Position numbers and translations under genes: made by a program. From assembly GCF_900110245.1 (NCBI RefSeq), contig NZ_FOCZ01000001.1:186001-250000 (forward strand): a stretch of DNA of 64,000 bases, given 5' to 3'. This stretch comes from Niastella yeongjuensis. GTDB taxonomy: Bacteria > Bacteroidota > Bacteroidia > Chitinophagales > Chitinophagaceae. Below the pieces are notes generated by a model. The model saw nothing but the letters and a program-made list of their open reading frames with translations, was not told the DNA's origin and did not search any database. This document shows, in pieces, positions 44,100-53,633 of the stretch. How positions within the stretch are numbered: position 1 is the first letter of the stretch; every line of letters starts with the position of its first letter.

Positions 44100-44950
44100 T
44101 GGTTTATTTTATTAGTTTCTTCTTCCAGTTTGGCCTGTTCGTCTTTCAGGATATTTTCTACCACCATCACATACTGCACATTAAAAAAGTTGGTACCAGG
44201 TTTTAACCGTAATGTATAAAAGCTGCTGGTTTTGTCGTCTACTATATCCATCACTGTGCCAATCAAAATACCAGGAGGGAAATGGGAGGCGTAAGGGCTG
44301 GTTACTACAGAGTCGCCTTTTACTACCTGGGCACTCTTGGGAATGTCCTTCAGGGTAATATATAAAGGGCTGTTGCCATCCCAAAGTACTTTACCGGTTT
44401 CACCGGTTTTCTTGAGGCTGGCGCTGATCTTGGTTTGGCGGTGTAATAAACTCATTACCACTGCATAGTTGTTGCTCGTATTGATCACCACACCGGCCAC
44501 GCCATTGGGGCTGATAACACCCATGTTTTTATGGACGCCCTCATTTTCGCCCCGGTTGATAGTAAAAGTATTATTGGGCAAACTAACCGAGTTGTTTACA
44601 ACCCGGGCGCTGCGGTAAAAGTATTTCCGAAAATGCCCCAGGGTATCGTAAGGAACGGTATCCTGAACCAGTTTTTGCGACGTATCGGGCCGTTCGAAAT
44701 TGGTTAACAGCTTATTACGCAGTTCTTCATTTTCTTTGGCCAACTGGTCGTTGGTTGATTTCAGGTGGAAATAATAAGTGATGTTGCTGTATTTGCCACC
44801 TATGTTACCGGTTAATTCATTGGCTACGCCAGAAAAAACCGCTTCATGGAACTTGTTGTAATGAAATAGAATATACAGGGCCGCAATCTGCAGCACCACG
44901 AAGAATACAAAATTGAAGTACCTCCTGATGAAGAGAAATATATTACGCAC
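44096..44950 (-). CDS. mreC: Rod-shape protein MreC
   Basis: The 284-residue protein has a short cytoplasmic start and one membrane helix (FVFFVVLQIAALYILF). A coiled coil follows (YYFHLKSTNDQLAKENEELR), then the beta-barrel core with GVAGVVINTSNNYAVVM. It links MreB filaments to the periplasmic synthases. It lies 83 bases downstream of mreB. Confidence 0.94.
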   Translation of the reverse strand: MRNIFLFIRRYFNFVFFVVLQIAALYILFHYNKFHEAVFSGVANELTGNIGGKYSNITYYFHLKSTNDQLAKENEELRNKLLTNFERPDTSQKLVQDTVPYDTLGHFRKYFYRSARVVNNSVSLPNNTFTINRGENEGVHKNMGVISPNGVAGVVINTSNNYAVVMSLLHRQTKISASLKKTGETGKVLWDGNSPLYITLKDIPKSAQVVKGDSVVTSPYASHFPPGILIGTVMDIVDDKTSSFYTLRLKPGTNFFNVQYVMVVENILKDEQAKLEEETNKINQ

Positions 44951-45033
44951 CTGCGGTTTTTATTTTGAAAAATTACAAATACCGGCCCATTTGCCTGAAA
45001 AACAGTGCCAAACTTTATTTAATATTTAAAACC

Positions 45034-46059
45034 TTAACGCATCACAAATGGATAGCGGTCATAATTCTTCAGTGCCAGGCCGGTTCCACGTACTACGCTC
45101 TTTAATGGATCATCAGCCACGTGCACAGGCAATTTAATTTTCTGGCTCAGGCGTTTATCCAAACCACGCAGCAGTGCTCCGCCGCCGGTGAGGTATAAAC
45201 CGCGTCTGTAAATATCGGCAGCCAATTCGGGTGGGGTCATTTCAAGCGCCTTGAGGATCGCCTCTTCAATTTTAAAGATGCTTTTATCGAGTGCTTCGGC
45301 AATTTCCTGGTAGCTAACCATGATCTGTTTAGGGATACCGGTTACCAGGTCACGACCGTTTACTGGAATATCATCTGGTGGATTGTCCAAATCTTTCATG
45401 GCCGCTCCAATGTTGATCTTGATCTGTTCGGCAGTACGCTCACCAATCAGCAAGCTGTGGTAGCGGCGCAGGGCTTCCATAATGTCGGCGGTGAATTCAT
45501 CACCTGCAATACGGATACTCTGGTCGCATACGATACCTGCCAGGGCTATTACAGTAATACCAGTGGTACCACCACCAATATCGATGATCATGTTACCAAC
45601 AGGCTCTTCTACATCAATGCCAATACCCAGGGCTGCTGCCATGGGCTCGTGCAACAGGTACACCTCTTTGGCACCTGCCTGCTCGGCACTGTCGCGTACC
45701 GCTCTTTTTTCCACTTCGGTAATGCTCGAAGGGATACATATCATCATTCTCCAGCTTGGGGGGAATAATGGCTTTTTAGGATAGATCATTTTGATCATCT
45801 CCCGGATCATTAATTCTGCAGCGTTAAAGTCGGCAATTACACCGTCCTTGAGGGGACGAACGGTGCGGATGCTCTCATGGGTCTTTTCATGCATCATCAA
45901 AGCCCGTTTCCCTACTGCAAGAACCGTTTTTGGATTATTACGGTCCAGCGCTACTATACTCGGTTCATTCACCACTACTTCGTCATTGTGTATGATTAGG
46001 GTATTGGCAGTGCCCAGATCGATGGCAATCTCCTGGGTGAAAAAGTTGAATAAGCCCAT
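45034..46059 (-). CDS. mreB: Rod-shape actin homologue MreB
   Basis: The 341-residue cytoplasmic ATPase begins MGLFNFFTQEIAIDLGTANT with phosphate-1 loop and carries IDIGGGTTGITVIALAG (phosphate 2) and LTGGGALLRGLDKRL (adenosine motif). It forms filaments that guide elongation. It is the first gene of mreB-mreC-mreD-mrdA-rodA. Confidence 0.97.
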   Translation of the reverse strand: MGLFNFFTQEIAIDLGTANTLIIHNDEVVVNEPSIVALDRNNPKTVLAVGKRALMMHEKTHESIRTVRPLKDGVIADFNAAELMIREMIKMIYPKKPLFPPSWRMMICIPSSITEVEKRAVRDSAEQAGAKEVYLLHEPMAAALGIGIDVEEPVGNMIIDIGGGTTGITVIALAGIVCDQSIRIAGDEFTADIMEALRRYHSLLIGERTAEQIKINIGAAMKDLDNPPDDIPVNGRDLVTGIPKQIMVSYQEIAEALDKSIFKIEEAILKALEMTPPELAADIYRRGLYLTGGGALLRGLDKRLSQKIKLPVHVADDPLKSVVRGTGLALKNYDRYPFVMR

Positions 46060-46521
46060 TTAGAAGGTCAGATTTTGGATTGAATGTAATGCATGCAAAA
46101 TTGAAGCAAATAATTCGAATTAACAAAGCACAACCTTTGCTGGATCAAGTATTTTTTTTCTGGTACAAAATTCGCATATCGTTCTGCTGCTTTCCGCTAC
46201 AGTTCCGGCGCGGAAGGCTGTGTATTGCTATTCTGGATTATATCTTAACCTGCATTTAAAGTGCCTTTTTGAGGTACAAAAATCGCAGGTTTTAGTCATT
46301 GAACTAACGTTATACTGAAACGTTAATTGTTGCTTATTGTTTAAATTGTTTTATAACCTGCTTTTCGCCCGGTGACCTGCTTCACATGAATAAAAATCGC
46401 CTGTTGTTTGGGGATTGTTTTCCGTATAAATGACATACACGGATTGTGCGTAGAATTACCTGCACGGGAAGGGAATTGTTACCGGTCGCCTGTTTCGGCA
46501 ACCGGTAACCGGTGTAATATT
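46060..46521. other. 462-base gap upstream of mreB
   Basis: No coding frame is convincing. Two near-identical words, GGTACAAAATTCGCA and GGTACAAAAATCGCA, lie about 110 bases apart, and a third weaker copy (AAAAATCGCC) follows. The right end lies after the stop of the dioxygenase gene. The left end should hold the mreB promoter, but I could not place it firmly. Confidence 0.5.
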
Positions 46522-47598
46522 TTACCCTACAAAGCCAAGTCGTTGCTCCATCTCATGGCTTAAAACCGGCAGCTTCCTTCTTTCTATCAAAAAGCTGGTA
46601 AGCCGGCTTATTTCTGCGAAAATGTAATGCTTGTCCAATGCTCCTTTCAGATAGTCGCGGCCGGTGCTGCCGCCGGTTCCAATACGAGTACCAATCATCC
46701 GCTGCACCATGCTCATATGCCGGTAGCGCCAGGTACTCAACTGCTCGTCTATTTCCAGCAGGCCATTCAGCAACTGGAAAGGCAGTTGCAGTATGGGATA
46801 CCCGCGGTATAACATGATGAAAAGCGCGGCCCTACAAGCTTTTGGGGATAACTGTCTTTCGGCAGAAGCGGATTCATCCGAAAATACGGCATCAAAAAAC
46901 TGTATGTTGTTTTGCTCCGCTTCAGCCAAACCACTGGCATAAATGTAGCGGTAATCAACCCAGAAAGGCACGGACCTGTTTTCTCCTCCCCTATTTGGGG
47001 AAGCAGGAAGAGGGCTTGCTACGCTTTTATAGTTAGTCCAGTTATCAACCTCATCAAAAAAGGGCATGCGTTCCAGCCAGGCATTGAGCAGCTCTATAAC
47101 CGATCTTTCTTTTTCTGTTTGTTTTATGAGGTCTATCTGTTGCTGCCGCAATTGCGAAATGTAATATTCCTGGCCATGGCGTTGCTGGTATTTCAGGCCC
47201 AGCTTGGCTTCTACCAGTTTGAACTGCCAGCTTTGGAAACCCGATGCCGGCCGAAGCATATCCCGGAAATCGAGAAAATCCATCGGCGTCATGGTTTCCA
47301 TAATGTCTATCTGATGCACCAGCACCTTCAAAATGGTTACCATCCGGTTTAACCGGTGAACCACGGTTTGCAGTTCGGGAGAATTGTCGTTAACAGCCGG
47401 CTTTTGCATAATGGCCGCTACCGAATCTATCTCAAATAACAATTGTTTGAACCAAAGTTCATAAGCCTGGTGAATGACAATAAACAACATTTCATCATGG
47501 GCATGTTGTTTCAATAAGTCACTTTCCAGGGTTTGCGCATTCAGGATCTTGTCTAATTGCAGATAATCACTGTAGTGTACTTGTTTTTGTTGTTCCAT
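46522..47598 (-). CDS. Tryptophan 2,3-dioxygenase
   Basis: The 358-residue heme enzyme opens the indole ring of tryptophan to N-formylkynurenine. It carries QLDKILNAQT, the substrate/heme region HDEMLFIVIHQAYELWFKQL (quoted as one 20-residue block) and the C-terminal GTGGSTGRDYL loop, all typical of TDO. A short insert near residue 200 (SPLPASPNRGGENRS) is unusual and Gly/Pro/Ser-rich. It lies 25 bases downstream of purD on the same strand. No other kynurenine-pathway gene is beside it; nadC lies 6 kb away in another unit. Confidence 0.93.
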   Translation of the reverse strand: MEQQKQVHYSDYLQLDKILNAQTLESDLLKQHAHDEMLFIVIHQAYELWFKQLLFEIDSVAAIMQKPAVNDNSPELQTVVHRLNRMVTILKVLVHQIDIMETMTPMDFLDFRDMLRPASGFQSWQFKLVEAKLGLKYQQRHGQEYYISQLRQQQIDLIKQTEKERSVIELLNAWLERMPFFDEVDNWTNYKSVASPLPASPNRGGENRSVPFWVDYRYIYASGLAEAEQNNIQFFDAVFSDESASAERQLSPKACRAALFIMLYRGYPILQLPFQLLNGLLEIDEQLSTWRYRHMSMVQRMIGTRIGTGGSTGRDYLKGALDKHYIFAEISRLTSFLIERRKLPVLSHEMEQRLGFVG

Positions 47599-47623
47599 GT
47601 AGAGCGTATTTTCTCAAAAGCTT

Positions 47624-48904
47624 TTACTCGAATTCGAAACCGATATCCTGGCGGTAATACATCCCCTCGAACGAAAGCTGCTGCAGGGTTTCCTTCGATC
47701 TGGCAACAGCTGCACTTACTGTATTGCCATAAGAGGTAACAGTAATTACCCTGCCGCCACTGGTTACCACCTTACCATCTTTCAGCGAAGTACCTGCATG
47801 AAAAACCAGGCTGTCGGCCGGAACTTCTTTATTTAATCCGCTGATCTCAAATCCTTTTTCGTAATTACCGGGGTAACCGCCGCTTACTGCCATCACTGTG
47901 CAGGCATACCGGCTGTCCTGTTCAATTTTTATAGTGCTGAGGGTACCTTTATCGGTTGCCATAAACAACTCAACCAGATCGGTTTTAAGGCGGGGCATCA
48001 CCACTTCGGTTTCGGGGTCACCCATACGGCAGTTGTACTCAATAACATAGGGTTCATCGCCTACTTTAATGAGGCCGAAAAACACAAATCCTTTATAATC
48101 GATCGCTTCCTGTTCAAGACCGCGAACGGTTGGTTTTATCACCTGGTCTACCACCTTTTTCATAAAGGTTTCATCGGCAAAGGGCACCGGGCTTACGGCC
48201 CCCATTCCACCGGTGTTCAAACCGGTATCTCCCACGCCGATCCTTTTATAATCTTTGGCCTCAGGCAGTAACACATAGTCCTTGCCATCGGTTAAAGCAA
48301 AAACACTCAGTTCTATGCCGTCTAAAAAGGCTTCCACCACCACTTTTTTGCTGGCCTCGCCAAACTTGCTGTGTTGCAACATCAGCTCGTATTCAGCAAT
48401 AGCTTCCATGTGCGACTGGCAAATGAGTACACCTTTACCTGCTGCCAGGCCATCGGCTTTTAAAACAATGGGCAGGGCATGTTGCTGTAAATAGGGAATG
48501 CCTTCCGCGTAATTGCTTTCATCAAACTCGCGGTAAGCCGCGGTGGGGATGCCATGGCGCATCATGAATTTCTTTGCAAAGGCCTTACTGCCTTCCAGTT
48601 GTGCCCCATATTGTGAGGGACCGATAACCACCACCTGTTTCAGTTGCTCGTCTTTTCTAAAGAAATCGGTAACGCCTTTCACCAGCGGTTCTTCCGGACC
48701 AACCACCAGCAGGGTGATGTTATTGCTCAGCACAAATTGCTTTATGGCATCAAAATCGGTAATCGAGAGATTAACGTTGGTGCCATATTGCGACGTGCCG
48801 GCATTTCCGGGCGCAATAAATAACTGATCACATTGTTTACTTTGTGCGAGTTTCCAGGCCAGGGCATGTTCCCGGCCACCAGAGCCTAATAGTAAAATAT
48901 TCAT
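47624..48904 (-). CDS. purD: Phosphoribosylamine-glycine ligase
   Basis: The 426-residue ATP-grasp enzyme joins glycine to phosphoribosylamine in purine synthesis. It starts MNILLLGSGGREHALAWKLA and has LPIVLKADGLAAGKGV and YNCRMGDPETEVVMPRL. Length is normal. It is upstream of the dioxygenase gene with which it seems cotranscribed. Confidence 0.96.
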   Translation of the reverse strand: MNILLLGSGGREHALAWKLAQSKQCDQLFIAPGNAGTSQYGTNVNLSITDFDAIKQFVLSNNITLLVVGPEEPLVKGVTDFFRKDEQLKQVVVIGPSQYGAQLEGSKAFAKKFMMRHGIPTAAYREFDESNYAEGIPYLQQHALPIVLKADGLAAGKGVLICQSHMEAIAEYELMLQHSKFGEASKKVVVEAFLDGIELSVFALTDGKDYVLLPEAKDYKRIGVGDTGLNTGGMGAVSPVPFADETFMKKVVDQVIKPTVRGLEQEAIDYKGFVFFGLIKVGDEPYVIEYNCRMGDPETEVVMPRLKTDLVELFMATDKGTLSTIKIEQDSRYACTVMAVSGGYPGNYEKGFEISGLNKEVPADSLVFHAGTSLKDGKVVTSGGRVITVTSYGNTVSAAVARSKETLQQLSFEGMYYRQDIGFEFE

Positions 48905-49190
48905 GATAAATAAGTGAAGTAGTTTTTGCCGCGGCGAATTTCGGCATTCGGGGGGGATTAATGAATTTTAATTAATGAGGGCTCCTTACCCCCTGTAACG
49001 AATTGATTGGCAGGATTTAAACCCCCAAATATGCCTTCCGGACACATTCAACTAGTGGAAAAGCATTAAAATGCTGATAATTGGCTTAACAATATGCCCT
49101 GCCTGTATTTGCGGTATTTAATTAATCACTATTTTGGGCCGTTAAATACTGCTCCAACGTATTGCTTGATTTTTTAAAAACAAAAACTAC

Positions 49191-50741
49191 ATGTCGCAAA
49201 CCGCCACTCTTAACCCCGAGGCAGCCCAACCCGCTGCCAAAGCCGCTAAAGGCCACCCGAAAGGGTTGTATGTCTTATTTGCCACCGAAATGTGGGAACG
49301 ATATAACTACTATGGCATGCGGGCCATACTGGTATTGTTCATGACCAAAGCACTGCTGTTCGATAAGGCTTTTGCCAGTAACCTGTATGGCAGCTATACC
49401 AGTCTTGTTTACTTAACGCCCCTGGTTGGCGGATATATTTCCGACCGGTATTGGGGCAATAAACGTTCCATTATTCTTGGCGGTTTGGTAATGGCCCTTG
49501 GTGAATTCGTTTTGTTTTTCTGCGCTTCTTTATATAAGTCTGCTCCCGATATTTCTGCTGTTCTTTTCTTTACCGGCCTGGGTTTAATGATTGCCGGTAA
49601 TGGCTTTTTCAAACCCAATATCTCTTCCATGGTAGGCCAGCTGTATCCCAAAGGCGACCGGAGAAGCGATGCGGCCTATACCATCTTTTATATGGGTATT
49701 AACGTAGGCGGCGCCATCGGGCCCTTTATTTGTGGACTGGTTGGCGATACCGGCAACCCTGCAGATTTTAAATGGGCATTCCTGGTAGCAGGTATCGGCA
49801 TGTTGTTGAGCGTAGTGGTTCAAAGAGCCTTCCAGGCCAAGTACGTTAAATCGCCCGAAGGAGTACCATTGGGCAATGTACCAGCCGATTCGCCTAAAAA
49901 ATTCAGTAACCCCGTATATATTGTTGCCGGACTGATATTCTATTCTGCATTATTGATCGGCATGTTGTACATCGATGCCAATGTGGTCAGCTACCTTACC
50001 TACCTGTTGATAGCCAGTGTGATCTTCATTGCATTCCTTATTTTCTCCGACAAATCATTGAACAATATGGAGCGCCAGCGTATTGGCGTTATTTTTATAG
50101 TTGCCTTTTTTGTGATCTTCTTCTGGTCGGCATTTGAACAGGCCGGCGCTTCGCTTACTTTCTTTGCAGAAGAACAAACCCAACGCGATTTGGGCTTTTT
50201 TACCGTTCCGGCCAGTTGGTTCCAATCGCTGAACTCGGTGTTTGTGGTATTGTTTGCTCCTGTTTTCGCCTGGTTATGGTTGAAGCTGGGCAAACGCGAG
50301 CCCACTTCCCCCTTCAAAATGGCTATGGGTCTTGGATTGCTGGCCATTGGTTATTTATGGATAGCCTTTGGCGTAAAGGATGTACAACCCGGTATAAAGG
50401 TGAGCATGATCTGGTTAACCGGCATGTATGCCCTGCATACCTGGGGTGAACTGTGTTTATCACCCATCGGTTTATCGCTGGTGAATAAACTGGCGCCTTT
50501 CAAATTTGCGTCTTTATTAATGGCCGTGTGGTTTTTAGCCAATGCGGCTGCGAATAAATTAGCCGGTGTGTTGAGTGCCCTGTACCCTGAAGCAGGTAAA
50601 ACCACCAACTTCATGGGTTATCACATGACCAACCTGTACGATTTCTTCATGTTGTTTGTGGGCATGGCCGGTGTTGCCTCACTGATCCTGTTCTTCCTTA
50701 CCAAACTACTGAAGAAGATGATGCACGTGGAAGCTCAATAA
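49191..50741 (+). CDS. Peptide transporter, POT/PTR family
   Basis: The 516-residue proton-coupled oligopeptide carrier has 12-14 membrane helices. The N-terminal proton-coupling motif reads EMWERYNYYG, and the PTR2 signature is FYMGINVGGAIGPFICG. A 286-base upstream gap contains A/T-rich sequence and the likely promoter. An unusual end structure follows: 8-bp arrays flank a 48-base palindrome terminator. Confidence 0.94.
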   Translation: MSQTATLNPEAAQPAAKAAKGHPKGLYVLFATEMWERYNYYGMRAILVLFMTKALLFDKAFASNLYGSYTSLVYLTPLVGGYISDRYWGNKRSIILGGLVMALGEFVLFFCASLYKSAPDISAVLFFTGLGLMIAGNGFFKPNISSMVGQLYPKGDRRSDAAYTIFYMGINVGGAIGPFICGLVGDTGNPADFKWAFLVAGIGMLLSVVVQRAFQAKYVKSPEGVPLGNVPADSPKKFSNPVYIVAGLIFYSALLIGMLYIDANVVSYLTYLLIASVIFIAFLIFSDKSLNNMERQRIGVIFIVAFFVIFFWSAFEQAGASLTFFAEEQTQRDLGFFTVPASWFQSLNSVFVVLFAPVFAWLWLKLGKREPTSPFKMAMGLGLLAIGYLWIAFGVKDVQPGIKVSMIWLTGMYALHTWGELCLSPIGLSLVNKLAPFKFASLLMAVWFLANAAANKLAGVLSALYPEAGKTTNFMGYHMTNLYDFFMLFVGMAGVASLILFFLTKLLKKMMHVEAQ

Positions 50742-50910
50742 GTTGACGAGTTAACCAGTTGACGAGTTAACAAGTTAAGACTACAATATAAAAGGAAAGG
50801 CTCCCCGAAATTTCGGGGAGCCTTTCCTTTTATAAGTTATTTACAATTGAATCGTTAATCTTGAAATTGAATGACCTGGTCAACTGGTTAACTCGTCAAC
50901 TGGTCAACTG
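50742..50910. repeat. Inverted 8-bp arrays around a perfect 48-bp terminator palindrome
   Basis: GTTRACNA units start one base after the transporter stop codon (50742-50773). They are followed by a perfect palindrome with 24-base arms (50787-50834) that serves as a bidirectional terminator. GTYAACTN units then run at 50879-50910, just before the end of the convergent apaG gene. The two arrays are complementary in type, so the whole 170 bases can fold on itself. Confidence 0.9.
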
Positions 50911-50920
50911 CGCTTGCGCC

Positions 50921-51307
50921 CTAATTCATCTTAAACGGCACTATCATCTCAAACACCGGGATGTTTACATCGAATGATGTTTTATTCAATAAATTCTCCA
51001 TGAGATAGGTGCCATGCATTTTTCCCATTTCACTGCGCAGGTTACAACCACTCACATATTGATACCGCTCACCAGGCTGCAGGGTGGGTTGAACCCCTAC
51101 TACTCCCTCGCCTTCTACTTCCCGGTTGGTACCATTGCTGTCGATAATATACCAGTGGCGGCGATGTAATTTAACTGGATAGTTATTGTGATTCTCGATG
51201 GTGATCCGATAGGCAAACATATATTCACCCGATACAGGGTTGGAATAATCGGGTTGATAGAACGTTTCGACACTTATTTCAATTCCTTCGGAAATCTTTG
51301 AGACCAT
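50921..51307 (-). CDS. apaG: ApaG domain protein
   Basis: The 128-residue cytoplasmic beta-sandwich protein carries the family core FAYRITIENHNNYPVKLHRR, WYIIDSNG and GVVGVQPTLQPGERYQYVSG. Length matches ApaG. Its role is unclear; it has been tied to cobalt/magnesium resistance in enterics. It stands alone between converging units. Confidence 0.93.
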   Translation of the reverse strand: MVSKISEGIEISVETFYQPDYSNPVSGEYMFAYRITIENHNNYPVKLHRRHWYIIDSNGTNREVEGEGVVGVQPTLQPGERYQYVSGCNLRSEMGKMHGTYLMENLLNKTSFDVNIPVFEMIVPFKMN

Positions 51308-51400
51308 TACGCTAACAAGTTTGGAATTTAAAGATAGTCAAAAATAAAAGCGCGCCATAGCAATTATTCACGTTTTAATATGAATTGTGTTGGGAATAGC

Positions 51401-51408
51401 TAATTTTG
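51401..51408 (+). promoter_or_regulatory. -7 element upstream of icd
   Basis: TAATTTTG matches TAnnTTTG exactly, 142 bases before the ATG at 51551, which would give a long leader. No -33 TTG lies at the expected distance. Confidence 0.4.
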
Positions 51409-51550
51409 CCTCCGGATTTATTCACATCGACCAACATTAAACATCTTAACATGCTTCCTTCACCATAACTTATTCATTGATAAACAGATAACTCTAAAAA
51501 CAGGTTGGTGACCGGTTGTATGTGGCTTTAAAAACAAAAACTATATACAT

Positions 51551-53002
51551 ATGAAAATTGCAGTGGCCAAAGGCGACGGCATAGGACCCGAGATTATGAG
51601 TGCCGTTTTAAAAATTTTCGACGCCAATAAAGTTCCCCTGGAATACGAAATAGTAGACATGGGTAAATGGGTATTCGACAAAGGTTTTTCAAACGGCATG
51701 ACGCCCGAAGCCCAGCAAACCATCGAGCGCCTGGGCGTATTGTTCAAAGGGCCCATGGAAACCCCCAAGGGCAAAGGTGTAAAAAGCGTAAACGTTACTG
51801 CCCGTAAAACCTGGAACACCTACGCCAACAAACGCGTTTTTCAAACCCTGCACGGCGTTGATACCGTTTTCTCCAAAGCCGGCATTCCCATCGATATTAC
51901 AGTTGTTCGCGAAAATATTGAAGATACTTATGGTGGCGTTGAGCACATGCTTACGCAGGACGTAGCATTGAGCCGCCGTTTTATCACGCGCCCCGGTAGC
52001 TTACAGGTTATTCGGTATGCATTTGAAATGGCCCGCCAGAAAAAGGCCCGCCGCATTACTTGCAGCCACAAGGCCAACATCATGAAGATCACCGACGGTT
52101 TGTTCCTCGACTGCTTTTATGAAGTAGCCAAAGAATATCCTGATCTGAAAGCTGATGATGTGATCGTTGATGACCTGTGTATGAAACTGGTTACCCGTCC
52201 CGATACATTTGATGTAGTGGTATTGACCAACCTGCAGGGAGATATCGTATCTGACCTGTGTGCTGGTTTAGTGGGTGGTTTGGGATTTGCACCCAGCGCC
52301 AACATTGGTGACCACATTTGCATTTTCGAAGCCGTGCATGGTACAGCACCTGATATTGCCGGTAAGAACATTGCCAACCCTACAGCACTGTTGTTAAGCG
52401 GTTTCGCTATGCTGCGTCACCTGGGTCTTACAGAAAATGCAGCGGTTATTGAAAACGCACTGTTATATACGCTTGAACAAGGTGTACACACAGGAGATTT
52501 CGGCGATAAAAGCAAACCCAGCCTCAATACCACAGAGTTTGCCGATGCCATCATCAGCAACTTCGGTAAAACACCTGAGTTAAATGCCAAACAATTGATC
52601 CCTAATAAACCAGGTACGCCTACTCCTTTAAAGCTGGAAAGAAACACCATGCTGGTTACAAAAGAAGTAGAGAATGAAAAGATCATTGGTGTCGATATGT
52701 TCATCGAAAGCAATGAGCAACCTGATGTGATCGCTAAAAAATGTCAGCGTCATGCCGGGGTTAAATTCAACCTCATCAACATCAGCAACCGGGGTACCCA
52801 GGTATGGCCTACCGGCTCGGTTTATACGAACCTGGTGAACCAGTACAACGTTCGCTTTGAAAGCATCGATAACTATCCACTGAACCAACAGGACGTAATA
52901 GGCCTGTACGTGAGTTTAAGTGGTGATTTCAAAATACCTTCACTGGAATTATTGAACATGTGGGGAGATAAAAAATCGTATAGTTCTGCGGCAGGACAAT
53001 AA
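51551..53002 (+). CDS. icd: Isocitrate dehydrogenase (NADP-type, long form)
   Basis: The 483-residue enzyme of the TCA cycle begins MKIAVAKGDGIGPEIM. It has the substrate loop VVRENIEDTYGGVEHM, the catalytic region CSHKANIMKITDGLF and the nucleotide site EAVHGTAPDIAGKNIANPTA. A C-terminal extension of about 140 residues marks the long Thermus/Rickettsia-like subclass. NADP specificity is inferred from the subclass. A strong terminator follows. Confidence 0.93.
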   Translation: MKIAVAKGDGIGPEIMSAVLKIFDANKVPLEYEIVDMGKWVFDKGFSNGMTPEAQQTIERLGVLFKGPMETPKGKGVKSVNVTARKTWNTYANKRVFQTLHGVDTVFSKAGIPIDITVVRENIEDTYGGVEHMLTQDVALSRRFITRPGSLQVIRYAFEMARQKKARRITCSHKANIMKITDGLFLDCFYEVAKEYPDLKADDVIVDDLCMKLVTRPDTFDVVVLTNLQGDIVSDLCAGLVGGLGFAPSANIGDHICIFEAVHGTAPDIAGKNIANPTALLLSGFAMLRHLGLTENAAVIENALLYTLEQGVHTGDFGDKSKPSLNTTEFADAIISNFGKTPELNAKQLIPNKPGTPTPLKLERNTMLVTKEVENEKIIGVDMFIESNEQPDVIAKKCQRHAGVKFNLINISNRGTQVWPTGSVYTNLVNQYNVRFESIDNYPLNQQDVIGLYVSLSGDFKIPSLELLNMWGDKKSYSSAAGQ

Positions 53003-53021
53003 GTAATCCTCAGCACCAAAT

Positions 53022-53060
53022 AAAAAAGGCGCCTTGTCATCAAAACAAGGCGCCTTTTTA
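53022..53060. terminator. Bidirectional terminator after icd
   Basis: AAAAAAGGCGCCTTGT / ACAAGGCGCCTTTTT forms a perfect stem around a 7-base loop. It faces the convergent gene ending at 53071. Confidence 0.92.
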
Positions 53061-53070
53061 CTATATTTTA

Positions 53071-53256
53071 CTATCGCCATATTAACACACAGCCAACGAT
53101 AACAGCCAATAAAGCAACCACCATTACCTTCAGTCCAAACACAGTCCAACCGCGGTCTTTATTTATAAATCCCATTGCCCAGGATGTTCCGCCAATCAAT
53201 AGCGCAATGAAAGCTACAAACGTTAAAAAAGCAAAAAGAATAGTCCAACCTGACAT
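53071..53256 (-). CDS. Small two-helix membrane protein
   Basis: The 61-residue protein is nearly all membrane: helices at about 5-27 (ILFAFLTFVAFIALLIGG) and 40-60 (LKVMVVALLAVIVGCVL). I do not recognise it. It lies 18 bases downstream of the SUI1-like gene and is likely cotranscribed with it and nadC. Confidence 0.55.
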   Translation of the reverse strand: MSGWTILFAFLTFVAFIALLIGGTSWAMGFINKDRGWTVFGLKVMVVALLAVIVGCVLIWR

Positions 53257-53274
53257 GCTTGTTATTTTATATGC

Positions 53275-53622
53275 TTATCCCGCCTTTTTACTGTGTTTAT
53301 ATCCGTTCTTCAACAACCATTGCAGCACTTTATCGCGTTGATCGCCCTGGATCAGGATCTCGCCATCTTTAGCAGAACCGCCAGTACCGCAATAGTTTTT
53401 CAGTTTCTTACCCAGGTCTTCCAGGTCTTCTTCTGTACCAACAAAATCAACGATCAGCGTAACGGCCTTACCTGCCCGTAATCGGGTATTTAACCAGATG
53501 CGTAATTTTTGTTGCTCGGGTGGCAGGGTGCTCGACCCTCCCTGCTGCTCTTCTTCAAACTTAAAGTTGGGATCGGTGCTGTATACGAATCCTTTGTTAT
53601 CGGGTTTGTTCTTTTTACTCAT
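53275..53622 (-). CDS. SUI1/eIF1-like translation factor (YciH family)
   Basis: The 115-residue protein has a flexible basic start (MSKKNKPDNKGFVYSTDPN) and a C-terminal SUI1 fold with KAVTLIVDFVGTEEDLEDLG and YCGTGGSAKDGEILIQGD. It may help fidelity of translation start, as proposed for YciH. It sits 11 bases after nadC. Confidence 0.92.
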   Translation of the reverse strand: MSKKNKPDNKGFVYSTDPNFKFEEEQQGGSSTLPPEQQKLRIWLNTRLRAGKAVTLIVDFVGTEEDLEDLGKKLKNYCGTGGSAKDGEILIQGDQRDKVLQWLLKNGYKHSKKAG

Positions 53623-53633
53623 GGGTTGTTAGT

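Noticed and set aside
45457-46063. Frames opposite mreB
   Set aside because: Antisense shadows of a conserved gene without any protein feature.
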